From positions 57,795,268 through 57,859,267 of the forward strand of contig CM043944.1 in the NCBI GenBank assembly GCA_014529385.2: a stretch of DNA of 64,000 bases. The letters are read 5' to 3'. Below are positions 57,476-64,000 of the stretch, in pieces; position 1 is the first letter of the stretch; every line of letters starts with the position of its first letter. This DNA is from Adiantum capillus-veneris. Lineage: Eukaryota; Streptophyta; Polypodiopsida; Polypodiales; Pteridaceae. The position numbers and the translations under genes are program-made. The notes under the pieces are model-generated. The model did not search any database and had not been told where the DNA came from. It was given only the letters and a program-made list of their open reading frames with translations.

Positions 57476-58735
57476 AATATCTCAAGAAAATATGTCTATT
57501 TATAAACTCCAAGGTAATGTCCCTAGCAAAATGCAATTGTGTTGAAAGCTAATTTTTCCAAAGAAATATAGTTTTGAGCTAGGCTAGGATCCTATGGAAA
57601 AATATGGTTGTGGCATGTCTTGCAATTCAATTTCTCAAAAGAAATATGGTTGTGAGATACATTTATACATAATTTCTATGGAAAAATATGATTGATAGCT
57701 TAGAAGACAATATCATATTTTCTTTGGCAAAGAATGGTAGTGAGGTAAGATGAGATATTATTTCTCTGGAAATATAAAGCTATAAATTTCATTTGATAAT
57801 TTTGACATGTTAAATGTTTTATGTAGCTTTTAACCCAAAAAATGTGTTCAGATGTCATTAAAAACCTTCGATTTGAGAGGTCGAATGAGTACTTTTGGAC
57901 ATTGGACGTGAAGTTTATGACACTACTAAAGCGCAATCAAAAGTAATTTCACAAGAGAAATTAGCTTGTATTGGCTCCAATAGAGCCACTTTTCATGGAG
58001 AAAGTGGTATAGTGGTTGGAAAATACTTTTGGTGGTGAGTTGGATTGCGATTTCAATTCTCTTGAGAAATATAATTGTTTGTGGGTTGGCTTGAAGCTTA
58101 ATTTCTCTAATAAAAATTGACTTGTGCTTGAAGTTTAGGGTTTCTACAAACTTATGAGCTTTTCCTAGAGTCTTACATAATTTTTCCAAATAAATATAAT
58201 TAACTTATTGGACTTCACAAGAAACACATAGCAGGACCTCCCAAATATAATTTCTCTAGTGAGATATAACTTTTTGCTAGGCTCCAACATAATTTCTCCA
58301 AAGAAATTTAGCTAAATGCTTGTAATTCTTCTAGAATTATGTAGCCACTAGTATCCCCAAGTGTATGTTGTGCTAACAAAAAATAAAATTCTTATCAAGT
58401 CTTCATCTCCATCCATCATAATAAATTGTCATCCATATCATCCTCTTAACCTTATCAAACAGAATTTCTCCAAAGAAATATGTTTCTTGCCTAGATTTAA
58501 GCTTCATATGTTTGTAAACAACTATGGTTGTAGCATATGTGGTGATATAATATCTCCAAATAAATATGCTTTTTGCCTAGATTTGAGCCTCGTCTTGGCA
58601 AAAAACTATGGTTGTAGCATGTATGGAAGCATAATTTCTCCAAAGAAATATGGTCATGAGCTAGCTTAAAACTTAGTATCTCTAAAGGAATATGGTTGCG
58701 GTAGTCTTGCAAGATAGTTTCTCCAAAGGGATACA
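57476..58735 (+). repeat. Array of short hairpin motifs TTTCTCCAAAGAAAT
   Basis: At least 16 occurrences of a motif like AATTTCTCCAAAGAAATATG, spaced about 25-120 bases. TTTCT and AGAAA can pair as a small stem. The cleanest part (58463-58660) has two 85-bp units sharing TTGCCTAGATTTRAGC and CTATGGTTGTAGCAT. Other copies are near 57551, 57628, 57671, 57747, 57943, 58052, 58100, 58178, 58249, 58291, 58677 and 58717. No known family is recognised. Confidence 0.75.
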
Positions 58736-58759
58736 AGTGTGAGTATATAATTTACTAAG

Positions 58760-60440
58760 AAGAGTAAGGAAAAAAATATATTTCTTAGCTTGATAAAAAG
58801 GATGCTATGTGTTCTTTTGATAGTATAAAATGGTTATGCAATTATACAAAGAAACCAAAGAATACTTGATATAACTACTTTCTTTGGTGTTGTGCCAATA
58901 TTTCTCTCATTGGTGAGATATGATTGTTTGAATGATCCAATTGTGAATAAGATTCAATCTTGACAGGATCTCTTGCTTAATCTATAGCACTCATTGTGTC
59001 AACACAAGTGGTATTTTCAAGGTATGACCTAGCTATTAATAACTCAATCCATATAATGTCGATGGTCAATTATGTGACCCTTACCACTTGTGCTTTCAAG
59101 GAAATAAGTATTCAACTCTAAAGTGGTAGTGGAATTTGTTCACAATCAGTATTGGTAGCAAGGGAAACTATGATGGTGCCCATCTACATAGTGGTTTAAG
59201 CATTACCCTTTTGGAATCCAACCAAGGGTTTTGGGTTATCAAGGCAACATGAGGGGTTCTTGGATAAAATAATACAAATGGTTTTTCAAGGTTGCACACT
59301 AGAGTTTCATGACTTGTTTTAATGAAAATGAAATGGTCATTCATAGAGCCACATGGTAGAAGTTACATGAAGGGTTAGAGGAATTACATAATGGGTACGT
59401 CCTCTGAAAAAATTTCCCTATCCTTGTTACTTTTCCTTGATGGCATTGATGATCCATTGTGGGTACTCTCTACTAATTTTGTGGTCCCCTCTTCAAGACG
59501 GTAATGGACCTAATGGTAGGGGTTGTGTTTTGCATGTGCTATCAATCACAAGGCATACAACATGGTCTAGGAGCTCATGGAGTTTGGTCTAGCTAGTGTG
59601 GAGCAAGATTTATGAGGGACCCTCTAACTCATGTCACTGAGTGTTTCCAGTTACCTCCACACACAAGTACATCTCGCACTTGATAAATGTAATATTTCTT
59701 GACATCAATATATGAGACATGCTCCACATGTGGAGAATATGTTTCTTCAAGTATAACATTGGAGCATGTTTCTTCAATTATGTGTCGCGATAGAGTCTCT
59801 AGGTGCTGGTCAAATCCCTTTATTAGACCATTTCAAGCATGTGATATCGTGAACAATTTCACTCGCCAAAAATGATCAAATATCTAGTAAGATTTGTTAA
59901 TGCACTAGGTACTATAAATTACATTAATGGATGGTTGTTTCAAGATTTTTAAGCTACACCTTTGCATACCTATTATGCATATAGCAGGGTTATGTGCTAT
60001 TAATAGAATTGTTTCATTGTTTGTACCTAGATGTGAGTTATGTTCACATTCCATTATGATTTGCAATGCTTTAGCAAGGCTATCTTGCAATTGCGATGGG
60101 AATGATTATCGCCAAAAAGCTATTTACACATTTATTTTCCCTCTTTCATAAACGATATGAGCATATTTACTATGCCATGAGCATTGGCAAGCACAAGACA
60201 CTCCAATCATGAAAATCTAGGCTTGAGTTTGTTGTTGCTAATGCATGCACACTAGATGTTACAGTCCCTAGTGCTTAGCAACATCATATCTGTAATGGCA
60301 TGCCAGTTCATGCATTTGATAGCTTATGAAGCTTTTTAGTTACAACAAGTGTATTACCTTTATGGTATTTGTTGTGGGTCTATCATAGATGGTCATGGAT
60401 TGGTATGGGTGATTGTATACAGATTACTTAAACTTTGTAA
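58760..60440 (+). pseudogene. Element C3: decayed plus-strand relative of C1
   Basis: Blocks here match C1 in reverse complement: TGTGTCGCGATAGAGTCTCT (59782-) against 5370-5400, CACATGTGGAGAATATG (59727-) against 5425-5450, and ATGCATGCACACTAGATGTT (60240-) against 4980-5010. The last part translates to WVIVYRLLKLCKFIPMS (about 60399-60450), an integrase-core start with Asp replaced by Tyr. No frame is open for long, and neither LTR is visible. Confidence 0.6.
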
Positions 60441-61159
60441 GTTTATTCCAATGAGTCAGATAGGATGATAGGGAAACAAATGTCAACTCTAAGACCCAAA
60501 TTTTTGTAAATCTGTATATATAGATGAGTTCCACTTAAAAATTGGTTTGATGGAGGCTGGTTGAAGGTAAAGTTGACTTACGAGGTTGATATGGTTCAAT
60601 GGTTGCTTTGAATTTACCTATTTGCATGATGGTTAGTTGCTTCTTTTTTGCATGGCTCTGAGATGCTTCTGGGGTTATCACTATTGTTGATGTTGAAGCT
60701 TTTTGTAGTTGTTAAAGGAAAATGTTGATCCAACTTCTTGTCAGGACTTGATTTGATGGGAGTCAATTATGTAGAACGTGTCTTGTACTCACTAGTACTC
60801 AACTTGAGTACAATTTGTGCTACACCAAAATTAGGAATTGGCATTCTAGGACTTGTGTACATTGTTTCTCCTAGCTCGATGATTGGAGGCTTTCCCATCA
60901 TTATCCATGTGCCATAATACATTAGATTTCTTGTTGCATAAGGATCTATTACAATTGAACATGGGATTTTGAGTCATGTCTCCCCACATACGTTGGATTT
61001 GATCATTGTAGGAGACAATCAATCTTTTGTCTTATCCTTGGTCTTTTCTTGATCTTGTATTTGTTGAATATCTGATATGGAACTTGGTTCTTCATTTTAT
61101 TTTGGTTGTGCACTTTCTAGAGATGGCTTATTTGTAACAACCTCTATTGATTCTTCAAT
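60441..61159 (-). pseudogene. Gypsy-G gag-protease region, heavily decayed
   Basis: Minus-strand text between about 61030 and 60750 (LKIPCSIVIDPYATRNLMYY, SPRMPIPNFGVAQIVLKLST) is protein-like, perhaps the linker or protease of the gypsy-G element. The rest shows nothing. Confidence 0.35.
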
Positions 61160-62500
61160 TATGTCAATGATGACATATTTTCATGGTTGCTCTTCTTCCT
61201 TTGTTTGTGCTCCATGACATAGATATATGTCTCACCTTTTCTAATTTCATACTCACAAATTTCATTAGTTTCAACACTTTTATAAAAAAATAAGGAGTTA
61301 TTTCATAGCCATTCTTATCACAAAAATTCATAGGTGTTATTTCATTTACGCACACATCTAGAGTAGCTAGTATTGGATCCCAGCCAAAAGGTTCAAACAA
61401 ATGTTCTGGGAATGGTTCTTGAATGTAGTACTCATCTTCCACTGATCTCTCTAGATGCAATCAAATATGAGATTTCTCATGCAGCCGTGCAGGTATTTTG
61501 TTTAATATTTTAGATGATTTTTCTTTCTTCGTCCATTCCCTATTTCCTTTTTTTTTTTTTCAACTACTCTTTGGTTTGTTGTAGCTTGGTTTCTAAGGTA
61601 GTTTTCTCTTCCAGCCTTTTTGCATTCATTTTGTCTCGTTTGGCTTTCCACAATTTTCTTCCAATCCTCACTGATATGTTCTCAATTTTTGTTTGAATAG
61701 GCAATATGGGTTCCATGGTAGGTTTTTTTGGATATCTTCTTGAGCTTGAGCTCTTGTCATCGTATGTACAGGAATTGTCGATTCTATCTTAGATCCACTT
61801 GAAGAGAATAACAGTCCCACAACATTCATTGTTGCTTTCCCCTTATTGTTTGGGTGTTTTGGATAGTTAGGAATGAGACGTGTAACAACACATTCTAAAC
61901 AATATCCAAATATCTCTATGTTCTTTGCCCAATGAGGACAATCTCTTGGTCAATGATTACCTCCACACTCGTAGCATGGCCCTACCTGTTGCTTACCTGG
62001 CAGGGTAGCCTATGGTTATTCTTGCCTGGTAAAAATGGCCTTTGATCCATAATCTTGATTGGCTATGAACATGAGCGTGTTCTCGTCCATAGAATAATGA
62101 TTTATCATGGTTGGCGGCATATATGTTGGTTGAGTGTAGTCGACTACTACTCTACCGTCATTCAAAAGAGTAGTAGTAGTCGACTACTACTCTACCGTCA
62201 TTCAAAAGAGGTGGTTTTTGCCCTAGCATACATTGCAGTCTCGGCTAAGTGTTACATCATGGGGTGCGATGATCCCCTCCACAAATGACACACCTCCTCA
62301 GTTGAGGCAGTTGTACATTTGGGATCTGTCTATAAACTTGGTTCATTCTCATCACCACTTCTTTGACCACTTGATCAACATTTAGCACGAGGAGTTTAAA
62401 CACTCTACTTTGTTGTGGATTTTCTCCTTAGAGCAGAGACACTACTAATTGCATTATTAATTTATTTGCATCATCGTCACCTCTCCATAGGCTTGTACCT
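61160..62500 (-). pseudogene. Gypsy-G gag C-terminal region with two zinc knuckles
   Basis: On the minus strand: CVICGGDHRTP-stop-C (about 62300-62260) and CYECGGNH-stop-PRDC (about 61985-61940), two knuckles of C-x2-C-x3-H-x4-C type, each with a stop at its second half. Then HPNNKGKATMNVVGL and TMTRAQAQEDIQKNLP, resembling the VTRAQ text that follows gag in gypsy elements. The open stretch at 61460-61164 (EDEYYIQEPFPEHLFEPFGW) has no recognised domain. Confidence 0.6.
62137..62210 (+). repeat. 40-bp tandem repeat with palindrome
   Basis: A 34-base unit starting TAGTCGACTACTACTCTACC occurs at 62137-62170 and 62177-62210. The second copy is centred on an 18-base perfect palindrome GTAGTAGTCGACTACTAC. 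Confidence 0.93.
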
Positions 62501-62501
62501 T

Positions 62502-62764
62502 GGGGGGGGGGGGGGGGGGGGGGGGGGTCCACTATGATAGAAAAATTGCGTATCACGTGGACTCAACTATAGGGATTATGTTATTGTATATTTTCTCACA
62601 GATTAACGTACAAAAGAATGTAAAAAAAATACTCTTGAAAAAAGATTTACAGATTAAATAGGAAAAGGATTCCTTTTATTGGTGAAAATTTCATAGCCAA
62701 GGGGTTCTATAAATAGTCCTTGAATGCACGTGATATGTAGGTTTTACATATAGTGACCCCTTCA
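62502..62764. mobile_element. MITE copy 3 with a 26-G tract in its terminal repeat, inserted in gypsy-G gag
   Basis: Left end G26 (62502-62527) then TCCACTATGATAG; the right end in reverse complement is GGGGTCACTATATGTAAAAC. Both arms carry ATCACGTG. The right half (CTTGAATGCACGTGATATGT, TTACATATAGTGA) nearly repeats copy 2. A duplication is not exact; AGGCTTGTAC on the left and AGGCCTTAC on the right may be its remains. The terminal GGGG has expanded into a homopolymer. Confidence 0.75.
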
Positions 62765-63860
62765 AGTCTGTAGGCCTTACAATTGTTGACTATATATAGC
62801 ACTTCTCTAGTGACTTGCTCAAACATCATGCATGCTTTCAGATGTAGGTCCCTTTTTAGAGTCTCATTTTTCAAGCCCTCTATAAAGAAAACCAAAAATA
62901 TTTCATCTTGTGGCAACCCTCTCATAGGACACCTCTCTATGTATTGTTTGAAGCGAAGCAAAGCTTCCTTCACTTTTACGTTCTCTTTTTGCTTGAAAGC
63001 GTAGATCTGTGACAACGTGTTGTGCTTGATCCCCCTTTTTGAGAGCTCCTCTACAAATTTGTATAAGAGTTGTGCTATGTTTGTAAAATCATCTTTGCTT
63101 AGTGGCTAGAGCCAAGTCAAGGTTGTTCCTTCCAATGTCAACCCAAATGCCTCGTACTGGGTGTGAAAATTTGCAATCTGTTCAACTCTCAAAATCTGTT
63201 TGAAGAGTGAGACATGAACATATGGATTCCTTAACCCATTGTAATTTTTTTCAACACATTGGGACACTTGAAATTCTCTCAACTGTTCTGGTTAAGTTAC
63301 CCATCTAACCAATGTGTGGTCTCTTACAAAGAAATCTCTCACTCTGTCTTCTCATCTTGCAGGAAATCTTGGTGGAATCCTCTCTAACATATACTATAGC
63401 ATCACTTTTGGCTGAAAGTAATTAGTCAGAGTACCATTATATGTATAACTTTCTAGGTTCATTGGATCAAAAAATTTGTACTCTCATCCATACTAATCTA
63501 CCATCAAAACTTGTACTTCTTGGACATCTGTATATGTGAATGCGTAGAGGTTCTTATGGTCTATCAATTCTCTAGCATTGGGTTCTACACACTTGTAGAA
63601 GGTATAATGATCCACATTTTTGAACCTATACAAGCCCTCATGAGCATGTTAACTCGTAAGAACTCTCATGGCTTCATTGGTTTTGATGAATCAAATTTTT
63701 TTCCTGAGATTAAGGGATGTCTCTCCTCTAGATATTCCCCCAATCCCATCGGTGAAGGTATTGCAACATTTCTTGCGGTTTCCATATCTATGAACTGAGT
63801 AGAAAACCATGGTGGTGGATGATTTATCATGGTTAAAGCTCAATCAAGATAGTCTTAGAC
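62765..63860 (-). pseudogene. Gypsy-G gag capsid region
   Basis: Minus-strand gag text in shifting frames: NPYVHVSLFKQILRVEQIAN, FHTQYEAFGLTLEGTTLTWL, DDFTNIAQLLYKFVEELSKR (63225-63030), then YAFKQKENVKVKEALLRFKQ, YIERCPMRGLPQDEIFLVFF, IEGLKNETLKRDLHLKACMM (63015-62765). This is the retrotransposon gag pattern (F-x-Q-x-x-E-S/V, RFK-x-Y, FxEGL). The frame is cut at 62764 by the MITE. Upstream text to about 63850 is protein-like with several stops. Confidence 0.8.
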
Positions 63861-64000
63861 AAGCCTAGCTTGTTTACTGAAAATTATCCCTTTTTGCCCC
63901 TACTTAGTCTCTCAAAAGTTAGGTCTTTGGGACTCTTTGGTCTTTGGAAACTGGTTCTGGATACTCTAAAAGTATGTAACTAAGAAACCTTAAAAAAATC

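Noticed and set aside
57476-58735. CRISPR-like array of regularly repeated palindromic motifs
   Set aside because: Spacing is irregular, spacers resemble each other, motifs are degenerate, and the context is eukaryotic.

Overview
The window looks like nuclear DNA of a land plant with a large, repeat-rich genome. Almost all of it is transposable elements, many inserted inside one another, with very long (GA)n/(CT)n microsatellites and AT-rich filler. I see no ordinary single-copy host gene, no tRNA or rRNA gene and no organellar DNA. The species cannot be fixed from sequence alone. A non-seed plant or gymnosperm is a guess, based on old, decayed and diverse retroelements, including a Ty3/gypsy lineage with fungal-type reverse transcriptase.

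Region 1 (1-21.3 kb). An old plus-strand Ty3/gypsy element (gypsy-A) starts mid reverse transcriptase, runs through RNase H and integrase, and continues into an extra downstream reading frame. That frame is interrupted twice: by a minus-strand retrotransposon with 172-bp LTRs (element C1, 3892-9599, TSD TGCCA/TGCTA), and by a complete but inactivated minus-strand Ty3/gypsy chromovirus (gypsy-B, 10717-18439, LTRs about 98% identical by eye, TSD AAGAC). The frame reads through both junctions once the insertions are ignored.

Region 2 (18.5-28.6 kb). This holds two 3' fragments of the same LINE in opposite orientation, AT-rich spacer, a possible tRNA-Asp-type primer binding site, and a decayed relative of C1 (C2) carrying a 218-bp MITE with 8-bp TSD.

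Region 3 (28.7-34.4 kb). A minus-strand Ty1/copia element with paired LTRs, PPT, PBS and TSD TGCCT, disabled by many frameshifts.

Region 4 (34.7-54.8 kb). A minus-strand Ty3/gypsy element of fungal-like type (gypsy-F) with LTRs of about 1.1-1.2 kb. Its RNase H region is split by a roughly 12-kb DNA transposon (37793-49763) bounded by a perfect 35-bp inverted repeat and probably a TA duplication. The cargo is the most striking content of the window: a transposase-like gene of unknown family, a histone H3-like frame with CENH3 (CENP-A) hallmarks running into a Ulp1/SENP-type C48 peptidase, an FCP1/NLI-type phosphatase just downstream, and two unrecognised minus-strand genes, one carrying a second copy of the MITE.

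Region 5 (54.8-64 kb). Mostly unassigned sequence, then an array of hairpin-forming motifs (57.5-58.7 kb), a plus-strand decayed relative of C1 (C3), and the gag region of another minus-strand Ty3/gypsy element (gypsy-G) containing a third MITE copy with a 26-G tract in its terminal repeat.

Nearly every frame is broken by stops or frameshifts, so most coding entries are given as pseudogenes.
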